Source: Thermoleptolyngbya sichuanensis A183
Lineage (GTDB): Bacteria; Cyanobacteriota; Cyanobacteriia; Elainellales; Elainellaceae
NCBI RefSeq assembly: GCF_013177315.1
Contig: NZ_CP053661.1
Span: 2,914,001-2,978,000, forward strand
Reading direction: 5' to 3'
DNA: 64,000 bases
The position numbers and the translations under genes were made by a program. This document shows, piece after piece, positions 1 to 9,500 of this stretch. The stretch's first letter is position 1, and every line of letters begins with the position of its first letter. The notes under the pieces are model-generated. The model ran no database searches, was not told the origin of the DNA, and saw only the letters and a list, made by a program, of their open reading frames with translations.

Positions 1-867
1 ATCTAGCCCCGCCAGATTGTTGATGTTGACGCTGAGCCAGTCCGTCAGCGCAATGGGGTTGGGGTCTGGCCCATTTGCTTCAGGCATATGTCCGGTGCAA
101 ATGCCAAACAGATTGGTGGGCAGCATTTTGAACAGCGCCGTGTACAAATCCACCGCGCCCGCCGCCAGCGTGCCCACGCCCAGCAGCCGATCCAGCCCGA
201 TGAACATCACCGCCAGCACGCCCACCCCCAGCAGGTAGTCGCCCAGCGCCACCGAGTTGCCCGTCAGCCAGCCTGCAATGCCAAAGGCGATCGCCGCCAG
301 AGTTCCCAGCACCAGCGCCAGCACCGCGCTACCCAGCAGTCCCCAGAGGGTTCCCTTGCGGGCACTGGCGGGGCTGGTGCGGCGGGTGATGTCGAGCAAT
401 TCCTGTATCCGCTGGAGCCAGGATTTTCTGGGTTTCGAGCCTTGGGCGCTGGCGGCTCTGCCCGATTTGCCCGTTTTGGGGTCGGGCGTGATGCCCAAAA
501 TCGCCATCAGCGCGTCCATCAGCGGTTTCAGCATCGGTTCTGGCTGAAACAGGCTGAGCAAGAATCCTTCTTGGCAAAGCTGTTGACTGAGCGTGTCGAG
601 TCGGTCGAATCCGCTGGGCTGTCCGTCCCAGGCTGTTTCCCGGCCAAACTCGGCGGCGGCCGTCACCGCAGCGGCGATCGCCCCAGCGGAGGTTCCCCCC
701 ACGCTGCGAAAGCGATACTTCCCCTCGCCGGCCAGTTTGCAAATTGCGGGCGGATAGACAATGCCGCTGGTGATGCCGCCTTTCATCACCAGGTCACATT
801 CCTGCTCTGGGGTAAGATAGCGGGTTTCAGGCGCTTCGGATGCAGCCGACGGTTGGGCTTGGGACAT
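1..867 (-). CDS. Patatin-like phospholipase with inserted membrane segments (3' end outside window)
   Basis: Reading the minus strand from the ATG at 867 gives 289 codons with no stop to the window edge, so the gene is partial at its C-terminus. AAGGAG stands a few bases upstream of the ATG. The patatin signature is clear: the oxyanion-hole loop GGITSG at residues 30-35 and the nucleophile elbow GTSAG with Ser60. The catalytic Asp would lie beyond the edge. Unusually, two hydrophobic stretches (about residues 175-198 and 207-225) follow the nucleophile half, suggesting a membrane-anchored lipid acyl hydrolase. It lies 81 bp downstream of ispE on the same strand and could be co-transcribed. 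The family assignment is firm; the substrate cannot be told. Confidence 0.85.
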   Translation of the reverse strand, partial: MSQAQPSAASEAPETRYLTPEQECDLVMKGGITSGIVYPPAICKLAGEGKYRFRSVGGTSAGAIAAAVTAAAEFGRETAWDGQPSGFDRLDTLSQQLCQEGFLLSLFQPEPMLKPLMDALMAILGITPDPKTGKSGRAASAQGSKPRKSWLQRIQELLDITRRTSPASARKGTLWGLLGSAVLALVLGTLAAIAFGIAGWLTGNSVALGDYLLGVGVLAVMFIGLDRLLGVGTLAAGAVDLYTALFKMLPTNLFGICTGHMPEANGPDPNPIALTDWLSVNINNLAGLD

Positions 868-948
868 GGATCAACTCCTTAAAGGGGGCATGGAGAGCGC
901 CAGACAGCGCTGTTCCTTGCATACCCATCTAATACCCCAAATTTCGGA

Positions 949-1893
949 TTACGGTGCCAAATGGATACCTTTCGCAATCAACTGGCCCACCCAAATTTCC
1001 AAGTCTGGGTCGGGCTGCTGTTCGCGCAGGGCCGCCGTCAGCGCTTCGGCCCGCGCCTGGGAATGGGCCAGCCCAAACACCGTTGATCCCGACCCCGACA
1101 TCAGCGCCCCTGCCGCCCCCAGATCGAGCAACTGCTGCTTTAGCGCCGCCACCTTGGGATAGTCGGGAAAAACCACACGCTCGAAATCGTTGTAGAGCAG
1201 TTCGGGAATTTTGGAGCCGTCGCGCTGGGCGATCGCCCCCACCATTGGCCCGGCGTGAACCCGCTCTAGCCGCTGCTGGAGCGAGTCGGTATCGCGGGCA
1301 TAGGTTCCTTCAAACCGCTGGCGATAGGTTTTGTAGGCCCAGGCGGTGGAAATGGGCAGGCTGCGATATTTTGCCAGCACCACCCAGAGATAATCCACAC
1401 TGGGCAGCGGGTCGAGCTGTTCGCCCCGGCCCGTGGCGATCGCCGTTCCGCCGCCAATGCAAAAGGCCACATCCGACCCCAACTCGGCCGCCAGTTCTTG
1501 CAGTTCCATCCGGGTCAGACCCAGCCCCCACATCAGATCCAGCCCCACCAGCACCGCCGCCGCATTGGTCGAGCCGCCCGCCAGCCCCGCGCCCACAGGA
1601 ATCCGCTTGTGCAGCGTCATATCCACCCCGCCAAACTGGGCGTAGGCCTTGGGAAACCGCTGCGCCATTAGCACCGCCGCCTTGTGCGCCAGATTGTTCT
1701 CATCGGCGGGAATCTCCGGCGAGTCGCAACTGAGGCGAAACTGCTCGATGCCATTTGCCCGCAGATCCACCCAATCCGCCAGCGACACGCTCTGCATCAC
1801 CATCGCCAGTTCGTGATACCCATCGGGGCGATCGCCAATGATTTCCAGATAAAGATTGATTTTGGCCGGGGCAATTAGAGAATAAGAGCGCAT
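949..1893 (-). CDS. ispE: 4-diphosphocytidyl-2-C-methyl-D-erythritol kinase
   Basis: IspE phosphorylates CDP-methylerythritol in the MEP route to isoprenoids (precursors of carotenoids, chlorophyll phytyl chain and quinones). The 314-residue product starts MRSYSLIAPAKINLYLEI, typical of the family, and carries the GHMP-kinase ATP loop PVGAGLAGGSTNAA at about residues 99-112. A frame extension upstream to 1950 exists but adds a proline-rich segment unlike IspE, so the ATG at 1893 is preferred. Length matches the usual 300-320 residues. The patatin-like gene follows on the same strand. Confidence 0.95.
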   Translation of the reverse strand: MRSYSLIAPAKINLYLEIIGDRPDGYHELAMVMQSVSLADWVDLRANGIEQFRLSCDSPEIPADENNLAHKAAVLMAQRFPKAYAQFGGVDMTLHKRIPVGAGLAGGSTNAAAVLVGLDLMWGLGLTRMELQELAAELGSDVAFCIGGGTAIATGRGEQLDPLPSVDYLWVVLAKYRSLPISTAWAYKTYRQRFEGTYARDTDSLQQRLERVHAGPMVGAIAQRDGSKIPELLYNDFERVVFPDYPKVAALKQQLLDLGAAGALMSGSGSTVFGLAHSQARAEALTAALREQQPDPDLEIWVGQLIAKGIHLAP

Positions 1894-2304
1894 TCTAGGG
1901 GTTGGGGGGGGCGGGATACCCCTGCTAAAGTGAACAAATGAACTAACCACTGATCCTGGCGGTTTATCCTGGCCATTTCAATAGTCATTTCAATAGCTAT
2001 TGAAATCAATGGCTATTGAAAGTCGATGGGCAGAACCCTCCGCAGATCCAGTAGGATGTGTTAGCACCAGCGGAACGCATCAAAGCCTTGCGGGGCAGTG
2101 CGTTACGGCTACGCCTACCAGCACCCTACAAGACTCATCTTCTCATCTCTAGCGCCGGGGGAACCGGCCTGGCTTCCGGTTCCTTGGCTTCCGGTTCATC
2201 AGAGCCGCCCTCGTTTCCCCGCAGTCCCATATTTCTTCGCATATCTCCCTTCGCGTTTCTCCCTTCGCATTTCTCCGCATTTCTCTTTTCCCGCCGCTGC
2301 CACC
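1894..2304. repeat. Intergenic repeats: 20-bp perfect palindrome and a GTAGG...CCTAC element
   Basis: No gene is supported between ispE and sbcC, which are divergent. Positions 1987-2006 form a perfect 20-bp palindrome (ATTTCAATAGCTATTGAAAT). It is flanked by a further TTTCAATAG at 1976-1984 and CTATTGAAA at 2012-2020, so two alternative hairpins are possible. From about 2051 to 2129 lies an element that begins GTAGGATGTG and ends CACCCTAC, resembling an interspersed palindromic repeat common in cyanobacteria. From 2240 to 2290 there is a run of imperfect CTCCCTTCGC/TTTCTCC repeats just before sbcC. Confidence 0.7.
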
Positions 2305-5067
2305 ATGCAACTCCTCAGCCTCACCCTGACCAATTTCAAATCCCATCGCGATCGCCATGTGGTGTTTCAACCGGGGACAAACGCGATTTGCGGAGAGAAT
2401 GGGGCAGGCAAGACGAGCATTTTGGAGGCGATCGCCTGGACGCTGTTTGCCTATCAGGGGCCCTATCGCAAAGAGGATCTGATTCGCAACGGCGAAAAAA
2501 GTGCCCAGGCAAGAGTTGCCTTTGTCTCGCGGCAGGACGGGCGCACCTACGAAGTCGAGCGCTGCACCGCCAAAGGCTACGTCATTTACGACCCGCAGCT
2601 TGGGCAAAAGCTCCCCTATCGCAACCTTGAGGCAGAGGTGCTGCCCTGGCTGCGGCAACAGTTGGGCGTGGCGGGCGGCACGGATTTATCGCAACTGTTT
2701 GCCAACACCATCGGCGTGCCCCAGGGGACGTTTACCGCCGACTTTTTGAAGGCGACAGAAGACCGCAAGCGCGTCTTCGACAGCATCCTCAAAGTCGAGG
2801 AATACAAACAGGCAAACCAGAAAATGCTGTCGCTGGAAAAGTATGCCAAAAGCGAGGTCGAAGCTCTAGAGCGCGACATCGCCCGCTATGAAGAAGCGCT
2901 TCAGGATTTGGGGGCGACCCAGCAGCGCCAGCAGACTGTGACCCAGGCGATCGCCACGGCCGAGGCCACGCTGACCCAGCTAGAAGCAGACCTCGCAACC
3001 CTGCAAGCCGAGAAGGAGGCGCTAGCGGCCCTGGCGAACCAGGTGCAGCAGGCAGAACTGCGGCTGCAAACACTGACCACGCAAATCGCAGCCCAGCAGC
3101 AGACCAACCAGGTGCTAGAAACCTCGGTGCAAAAGGCGGAGGCTGCCCTGGCGCAGTGCGAGGCCCATCGAGCTAGCTATGCGGCCTATCTCCAGGCAGA
3201 GGCGACGCTGAAGCAGTTGAACGAGCAGCTTAAACAGCGATCGCCCCTGGTCAAACAGCGTGATGCTCAGCAGAAAGCCCTGGCCGCCGGCCAAGCCGCA
3301 CTCACCCGCCTGAACCTGCAACTGGAAGCCCTGGCGCAAGCACAGCAGCAGTTGCAAGCCCTCCAACCGGGAATCGCGCAGCAGGCAGAACTGGAAGCGC
3401 AGCAGGCCGCAGTTGCGGAGTCGCTGAACCAGCTTCAGGCCATGCGGGTAGAGGAGCGATCGCTCTTATCCCAACAGGGAAAGCTGCAAGAAAACCTGGC
3501 GGAACTTGCCCAAGACCTTCAGCGACTGCAAGCGTTGGCCGAGAACTTGGCGGATGTATCCAGCCTGGAGCAGCAGCGCGATCGCCTGCAAACCCAACTT
3601 AGCCGCCTCGAGGCGGCCCGCCAGTTTGAGGGCGAGTTGCAAACCCTGCTAACCGGGGCAGAGCAGCAGCGCGATCGCCATCGGGCACAAGCCGCAGCCG
3701 CCCTAGACACCTTACGCCAGATGCAGGCGGGAATGCCCCTGCTGGCAACCGATGCCGTAGATGCCGTGCTGCAAGCGCTCCAAGAGGGTATTGACCTGAA
3801 TTCGGAACTACTGAGCAACATTCGAGCCATTCTGACCGATCTGGCCGCACAGACCGACGCAGAGGCAATTCGCAAACAGATTCAGCAGACGAAAAAGGCG
3901 ATCGACGCGGCCTATCGCCAGCGGGCGGAAGTGGACAATTTACCCGCCCAGCAAGCGCAGCAGCAGCGGCTCCAGGGCGAGTTGCAGCAGGCTCAGTCGC
4001 GGCTCCAGCAGCTTCAGCAGGCCCTCCAGGCAGAAACAGCCACCAAAGAACGGCGATCGCACCTGATCCAAGCCCTCAGCGACCTGGGCGATCCACGGGG
4101 GCGCAGCCAGCTTTTGCAGCAAGACCTGGCCCAGCAGCCAACGCTCCAGGCGCAGTACGAGCGGCTGAAAAGCTCGCAGGCAGACGCAGCAGCGGCGATC
4201 GCCCAACTGGAGGCCCAGCTTGCCCAGTTTGCCGAGTTGGAAACCCAGATAGACACGCAAACCGCAATTCGCCAGCAACACCAGGCGGGCTACCAGCTTT
4301 TTCTGCAAGCCCAAGCCACGGCGGAACCATTGCCCAGCCTGCAACAGCAGCTTCAGGCGGCGATCGCCCAGGTGGCGACCCTGGAAGCCGAACGGGCCCA
4401 GGTACAAGCAGAACTGGACGCACTACAACAGCGCTATGACCCGCAGCGCTGGCATCAGGTCGAAGCCGACTATAGCGCCAAACGCAGCCAGGCAGACCAA
4501 ATCAGCGGTGGCTTGCCGCCCCAGCGACAACTGTTGGCAGAGCTAGACCGCAAGCTGGCAGAACTAGGGGCGATCGCCGCCCAGCGCGACCAAGCCCAGC
4601 ACGACCTGAAGCAGCGCAAGCAAAACCATAAGTTCGTCGTCTTTGCCCGCAAAACCTACAAAGACGCGGGCCCCCGCATCACCGCCCGCTATGTGCAGCA
4701 GGTATCTCAGGAGGGCGATCGCCTGTTTCGAGAGCTAATGAACCGCCCCAACCTGTCGCTAGAGTGGACGGCGGAATACGAGATTCTGGTGCGCGAGGGA
4801 GGCTACACCCGCCGCTTTATCAATCTTTCGGGGGGCGAGCAGATGTGCGCGGCGCTGGCGGTGCGGCTGGCCCTGCTGCGCGTGGTGGCAGATCTAGACA
4901 TGGCCTTCTTCGACGAGCCAACGACCAATATGGATCGCCCCCGCCGCGAGAGTCTGGCTGAGGCGATCGCCAATCTCAAGTCCTTCCGCCAACTCTTCGT
5001 CATCAGCCACGACGACACCTTCGAGAAAGTCACCGAAAACGTGATTCAAATTACCCGCGAGGGTTAA
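2305..5067 (+). CDS. sbcC: SbcC/Rad50-type SMC-like ATPase, no zinc-hook CxxC
   Basis: This is the ATPase subunit of an SbcCD (Mre11-Rad50-like) nuclease, acting on hairpins and double-strand ends. The start at 2305 (MQLLSLTLTNFKSH) is chosen because the 69 upstream in-frame residues lack family character. In the 920-residue product the Walker A GENGAGKT is at about residue 30, very long Gln/Ala-rich coiled coils follow, the signature LSGGEQ is near 840 and Walker B FFDEPT near 868. Only four cysteines are present and none form the CxxC hook of Rad50/SbcC. No sbcD is adjacent. Its 3' end overlaps the convergent transporter gene by 17 bp. Confidence 0.9.
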   Translation: MQLLSLTLTNFKSHRDRHVVFQPGTNAICGENGAGKTSILEAIAWTLFAYQGPYRKEDLIRNGEKSAQARVAFVSRQDGRTYEVERCTAKGYVIYDPQLGQKLPYRNLEAEVLPWLRQQLGVAGGTDLSQLFANTIGVPQGTFTADFLKATEDRKRVFDSILKVEEYKQANQKMLSLEKYAKSEVEALERDIARYEEALQDLGATQQRQQTVTQAIATAEATLTQLEADLATLQAEKEALAALANQVQQAELRLQTLTTQIAAQQQTNQVLETSVQKAEAALAQCEAHRASYAAYLQAEATLKQLNEQLKQRSPLVKQRDAQQKALAAGQAALTRLNLQLEALAQAQQQLQALQPGIAQQAELEAQQAAVAESLNQLQAMRVEERSLLSQQGKLQENLAELAQDLQRLQALAENLADVSSLEQQRDRLQTQLSRLEAARQFEGELQTLLTGAEQQRDRHRAQAAAALDTLRQMQAGMPLLATDAVDAVLQALQEGIDLNSELLSNIRAILTDLAAQTDAEAIRKQIQQTKKAIDAAYRQRAEVDNLPAQQAQQQRLQGELQQAQSRLQQLQQALQAETATKERRSHLIQALSDLGDPRGRSQLLQQDLAQQPTLQAQYERLKSSQADAAAAIAQLEAQLAQFAELETQIDTQTAIRQQHQAGYQLFLQAQATAEPLPSLQQQLQAAIAQVATLEAERAQVQAELDALQQRYDPQRWHQVEADYSAKRSQADQISGGLPPQRQLLAELDRKLAELGAIAAQRDQAQHDLKQRKQNHKFVVFARKTYKDAGPRITARYVQQVSQEGDRLFRELMNRPNLSLEWTAEYEILVREGGYTRRFINLSGGEQMCAALAVRLALLRVVADLDMAFFDEPTTNMDRPRRESLAEAIANLKSFRQLFVISHDDTFEKVTENVIQITREG

Positions 5068-6043
5068 ACAACTCCTCTTGAGAGCGGCTTCTGAACAACC
5101 GAGCAGGCACCCACCACAGATAAACCATCATGCCCGCCAGCTCGACTAGGGGCTGAATCACCACAATTGTGACGACCACCGACCAATCCTCGGACAGCGC
5201 CAGGGCAAACGGCAGCACCACAAAAGAATTGCGAGTCCCGATGCTAAATGCCAGCGTGCGGCTTGCGGTTCGCTCCAATTGCAGCCATCGCGCCAGCCCC
5301 ACGGCAAAATATCCCGCCAAGATGAGATACACCACAAAAATGAGGATGACCGGCCCCAAAGACCGAATCTCCGCCCCCTCCAGACTCCCCACTTGGGAGG
5401 CAGCAATCAGCCAGAGAACCAAGGTTAACAACGGAATGGGCAGCCAGCCCGCCAGCCTCAGCCAGCGTTGCCCAACGGCGTGCCGTTTTGCCCAGGTTTC
5501 CGTCAGCGCAGCCAGCCCCATCGGCAGCAAAATCAGTTTGATAAACGTGTCTAGGAAGTCGGCTGGATGAATCGCGCTGCGGATTAGGCTCCCGGTAAAC
5601 AAGGACAGATACACGGGCAGCAGCAGGCTTTGAAGCAGCAGCAAAACTGGCGTTGCCGCAATGGCCAAGTTAAGATTGCCTTTTCCCAAATAAGTAAACG
5701 TCAGGAACCAGTCGGTGCATGGAACTAGCAGCACCAGCAGCACACCAAACTGGAGCTTGGGATCGCTCAGCAAGAGGTGGGTGAGAAACCAGACCACCCC
5801 AGGCACAAGCACGAAATTTGCAGCAATGAGCGCCAGCATAAACCGCCGACTTCGGAAGACCTCTCGCAACTGCGTCAGCGGCACCTGACAGAAGGTGGTA
5901 TGCAGCAGAACTCCCAGAACCAGGTTAATCAGCATTTCTAGACCCTGGGCCCGCTCAGCATTCTGCCAGCCCCAGACACCTCCGCTGATTAGGGCAAGCG
6001 GGTAGAACCAGATTTGATATCGCTCCAGCGTTAATTTAGTCAT
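5051..6043 (-). CDS. Bile acid:sodium symporter / ACR3-like permease
   Basis: A 330-residue integral membrane protein with about ten hydrophobic segments. The segment VPCTDWFLTFTYLGKGN, with a conserved-looking PCT, and the later GTRNSFVVLP point to the SBF superfamily that includes the arsenite exporter ACR3 and NTCP/PanS-type symporters. The likely role is export or import of an anion across the plasma membrane. Arsenite is plausible, but no ars regulator or reductase lies nearby, so the substrate is open. It is convergent with sbcC (17-bp overlap). Upstream (6044-6075) a GTCACTTGCATTC unit is repeated. Confidence 0.8.
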   Translation of the reverse strand: MTKLTLERYQIWFYPLALISGGVWGWQNAERAQGLEMLINLVLGVLLHTTFCQVPLTQLREVFRSRRFMLALIAANFVLVPGVVWFLTHLLLSDPKLQFGVLLVLLVPCTDWFLTFTYLGKGNLNLAIAATPVLLLLQSLLLPVYLSLFTGSLIRSAIHPADFLDTFIKLILLPMGLAALTETWAKRHAVGQRWLRLAGWLPIPLLTLVLWLIAASQVGSLEGAEIRSLGPVILIFVVYLILAGYFAVGLARWLQLERTASRTLAFSIGTRNSFVVLPFALALSEDWSVVVTIVVIQPLVELAGMMVYLWWVPARLFRSRSQEELFNPRG

Positions 6044-6561
6044 TTCGTCACTTGCATTCTGTCACTTGCATTCCGCCACTTGGCAACTTTTTCTTGCTAG
6101 GCTGCGTCTAGCCAATTGGGCATTCTAGATGTCATGGGCCTTCGGCGGGCCGATGGGGTACAGTGCCACAAACGGGCGATTCCCGTGGGGATCGCTTCGC
6201 GAATCGCCCCTCACCCACCGTCGGAAATGGCTTCGTTGGGCTTTATGCGATTCTGTCGCAAGGCCACGCGAACAGCGCTATTCTGGATCTAGAAGCAGGG
6301 ACAGACTACCACACGCTTTATCAAGCGGTTTGCTCCGCACGACGGCTGGCTAAATTGGGTCACCCTCAGGCATTGCAGCGCAACCTCTGGCGCGTCGTTG
6401 GGCAACACTGCACGAGCTATCTCGCGATGGGCTTTTTTGCGGGTGCGTTCGCCCTAGGTGTGGATAACACGAGTCTCCTGGCTTCTGGGACTTTGGCTAG
6501 CGATCGCCCCACATCAGATGGAAAGCCCCTATCCATCACACATTAGGGAAGCGCTACAGCC
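6044..6561. other. Spacer with short repeats; doubtful small ORF 6163-6546
   Basis: The spacer holds repeats of about 14 bp (GTCACTTGCATTC) at 6048-6075 and one copy of the interspersed palindromic element (6174-6210). An open frame on the plus strand from 6163 to 6546 could give 127 residues with a hydrophobic patch (YLAMGFFAGAFALG). Its start lies inside the repeat region, no ribosome site stands out and I do not recognise the product. It may be a decayed gene or chance. It ends 15 bp before the CHAT gene. Confidence 0.4.
6174..6210 (-). repeat. Interspersed palindromic repeat, copy A
   Basis: One of four copies in the window of an approximately 35-bp element with consensus GGCGATTCGCGAAGC followed by GATCCCTRCGGGAATCGCC. 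The ends GGCGATTC and GAATCGCC form an 8-bp stem. This copy is in reverse orientation relative to the other three. Confidence 0.75.
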
Positions 6562-9500
6562 GTGACTCAGGAGTTTCATCTTTCCGTAACCCCTGTGGGC
6601 AATGACGAGTATCTGGTGCGAACCGAGCGGGTTGCGCCGGGTGTGCCGTTGGCGGAGGAGCAACTCCGCTGGGCAGTAGAAGAATGGCTGGCGCTGGCGC
6701 GGCAGTTGATGGATGACCCGCTGCTGGGGCTGCTGCGGGGGCACGGATTTTATCGAGTGGGTGGGTTTGAGCTGCCGCGTCGATCTGAGTATGAGAACGA
6801 GCTGCCCGTCAGCCTCACAGAACTGGGCGAAACGCTGTATCACGCGCTGTTTCAGGGAACGCTGCGGAATAGCTGGATGATTGCACGGGGCATTGCCCAA
6901 CACCAAGGCGAAATGCTGCGGCTGCGGCTGGGGCTGAAGGGGTCGCGCCTGCCCCGGCTGCCGTGGGAGGTGATGAACGGGGGCGATCGCGACAGTTTGG
7001 GCAATCTGCGCTATCCCATCGCCACGGGAACCGATGTCGTGTTCTCGCGCTTTCAAACGGGCATCCAGGTCATGGGGGGGCGATCGCTCCGTCCCCTCAG
7101 CCCCACGCAGCCCGTCCGCATCCTCATGGTGGTCGCCACGCCCACCGATCAGGAGCGGCTAGAGCTAATGCGCGAAGCCATGCATTTGCAAGAAGAACTG
7201 CGGCGACCCGCCGGGCCAGGTTTGGAAGGACTGGGCACGCATCCCCAGCTAGAACTGACTGTGCTGGAGCAGCCCGGCCGCGAAGAACTGACCCACGCCC
7301 TAGAGCAGGGACATTTCCATATCTTGCACTACGCAGGCCACAGCAATCTGGGCGCATCCGGCGGCAACCTGTACCTAGTCAACTCGCGCACAGGACTCAC
7401 AGAAACCCTCAGCGGCGACGATCTGGCCGGGCTACTGGTGAATAACGACATTCGCCTGGTGGTGTTCAACTCCTGCCGGGGCGCACACACCGCCGTTCCC
7501 GCTGCTGGATCGTCTGCCGAAGCCCAGCCTGCCCAAGACACGCGTAACCTGGCCGAAGCGCTGGTCAGCCGGGGCATTCCCGCTGTGCTGGCGATGGCCG
7601 AAAAGATTCCCGACGACGTAGCGCTGACGCTGACCCGCCTGTTTTATCGCAACCTGCGGCGGGGCTTCCCCATCGACCTCAGCCTCAGTCGGGCGCGGCA
7701 GGGACTAATCTCGTCCTACACGTCCAATCAACTGTATTGGGCGCTGCCCGTGCTGTACCTACATCCTGCGTTTGACGGATACCTGGTGTCGGGCGATTCG
7801 CGAAGCGATCCCTGCGGGAATCGCCACCATATCAATCCCGCCGATCGGTTGCAGCAGTTTCCCCCCTCCTATGACCTGCCGCTGCTGGCCGGGGAGGAGC
7901 CATCTTTGGTGCTGTCGCCGTCGAGACTGCTAGAGCCAGATTTGGAACTAGATTTGGAGACTGATGAGGATTTTGAACTCATTTCGCGGGCGGTGCTGCT
8001 CGATCACGACTGGGCCTCGCCAGGGCTGGAATTCGACAATCCGTTTCATTTCGATGCGCCCGTCGCCACCGAAAACCCGTTTGATTTTGACTTTGCCAGC
8101 AGTGGCAGCCTGGTAGAAGTGCAGCCCACCAGCAGCGAACGGGTAGACGAGGCGGCAGAGTCCAGACTCGCCCAGTGGCCGATTCATCATCCGGGTGCTG
8201 GCTTATTTACCCTCGGACGGTATGACCAAGAGCCATCTGCTCCAGCAGAGGGACTGGGTACGGCGGATCAACCAGCAGCAGCGGGGCAATTCGCGAAGCA
8301 ATCTTTAGGGGAATCGCCCGTGGAACTTCCTGGCGGCTATCTGGGTCGGCTGCTGGCACAGCACGCAAATCCGTCAGACCACAGCACCGCCCCATCCTCC
8401 CTCAGTCTGTCTTCTACCCCCGCTCCCCAGCAGACCGAAACGGCGAATGCCGCCAATGCCGCAGACCTGTTGCAGCAGCTAACCCCCCGCCCCGTTGACC
8501 TGATGAACGTGGCCACCGACGCGACTCAGGATGCCCGCCCGGTGGATGCGCCCGTGTCTCCAGCGGCGACCTATCGGTGGCTGGCTAGCCATGCGCCTGC
8601 TACCTCACCGGACTCTTCAGAAGCGGCTGCGCCACCGCAGGATTCCCAGCTAGATTCCCACCAGCAGACGGCTACACCCCAGGATTCTCACAGAGCGATT
8701 ACGCCTGTAGACACGATTCCCACGGCCGACCGCATTCCGGCGCTGCGGGACAGCCGGGCAGCCCATCCCGCCCGCAAACCTGGCCGACTGCAAAAGCAGC
8801 ACATCCTGCTGCCGCTGGCGGGTGCAGGCGCAATGGCGATCGCCCTCTCCTCGTTTCATTACACGATGGGACTGCTCCGCCGCGAGCCATCACCTGCTGA
8901 TTTGCTGCCGCCGATGGACAGCGCCTATACGCCCGGCGTGCCGCCGATGCCCGTTGGCACAACTGAAACCAGCCAGCTTGCGGGCGCGGCTATCTTGAAC
9001 CTGAAGCGCGAAAATCTGCCCGAAGCGGAAAAGGCGATCGCCCAACTGCTGGATCAAAATGCGCTGCTGGATGCCAAAGTCGCCCTCGACGCAGTGCCCT
9101 CCGAATGGCGCAATGCCAGCTATCCCGAACTGATGTTTTTGATGGGGCGACTGGGATGGCAATGGCAGCAGCAGGAGGGAAATATCTACAGCGTGGACGA
9201 CGTACAGCGGTTTTGGAAACTGGCGGCCGAAGGACGGCCCGATGCCGCCGCCTACTGGAATGCGCTGGGCTTTGCCCACTATGCCAAGGGTGAGTCTGTA
9301 GACGCGGCGCGAGTCTGGTGTCGGGCGGCGGCGCTGATGCTGGCACAGCCGATTCCCGACTCGGTGGACGCAGCAGACGACCGCGCCGCCCTCAACTGTC
9401 CGCCGCCGATTCAGTCTGTCACCAATCCCGAAGCGCTGACCGCCTACGCTGGCGTGGCGCTGGCCTTGCAACAGGCAGCCCTCGATCCCAGGTTTTCTCA

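Noticed and set aside
88-882. Plus-strand open frame of 264 codons
   Set aside because: Antisense to the patatin-like gene, whose GGITSG and GTSAG motifs and ribosome site are clear; the plus-strand product is His/Arg/Gln-rich shadow sequence.
954-1733. Plus-strand open frame of 259 codons
   Set aside because: Antisense to ispE; a Pro/Arg-rich product typical of high-G+C shadow frames.
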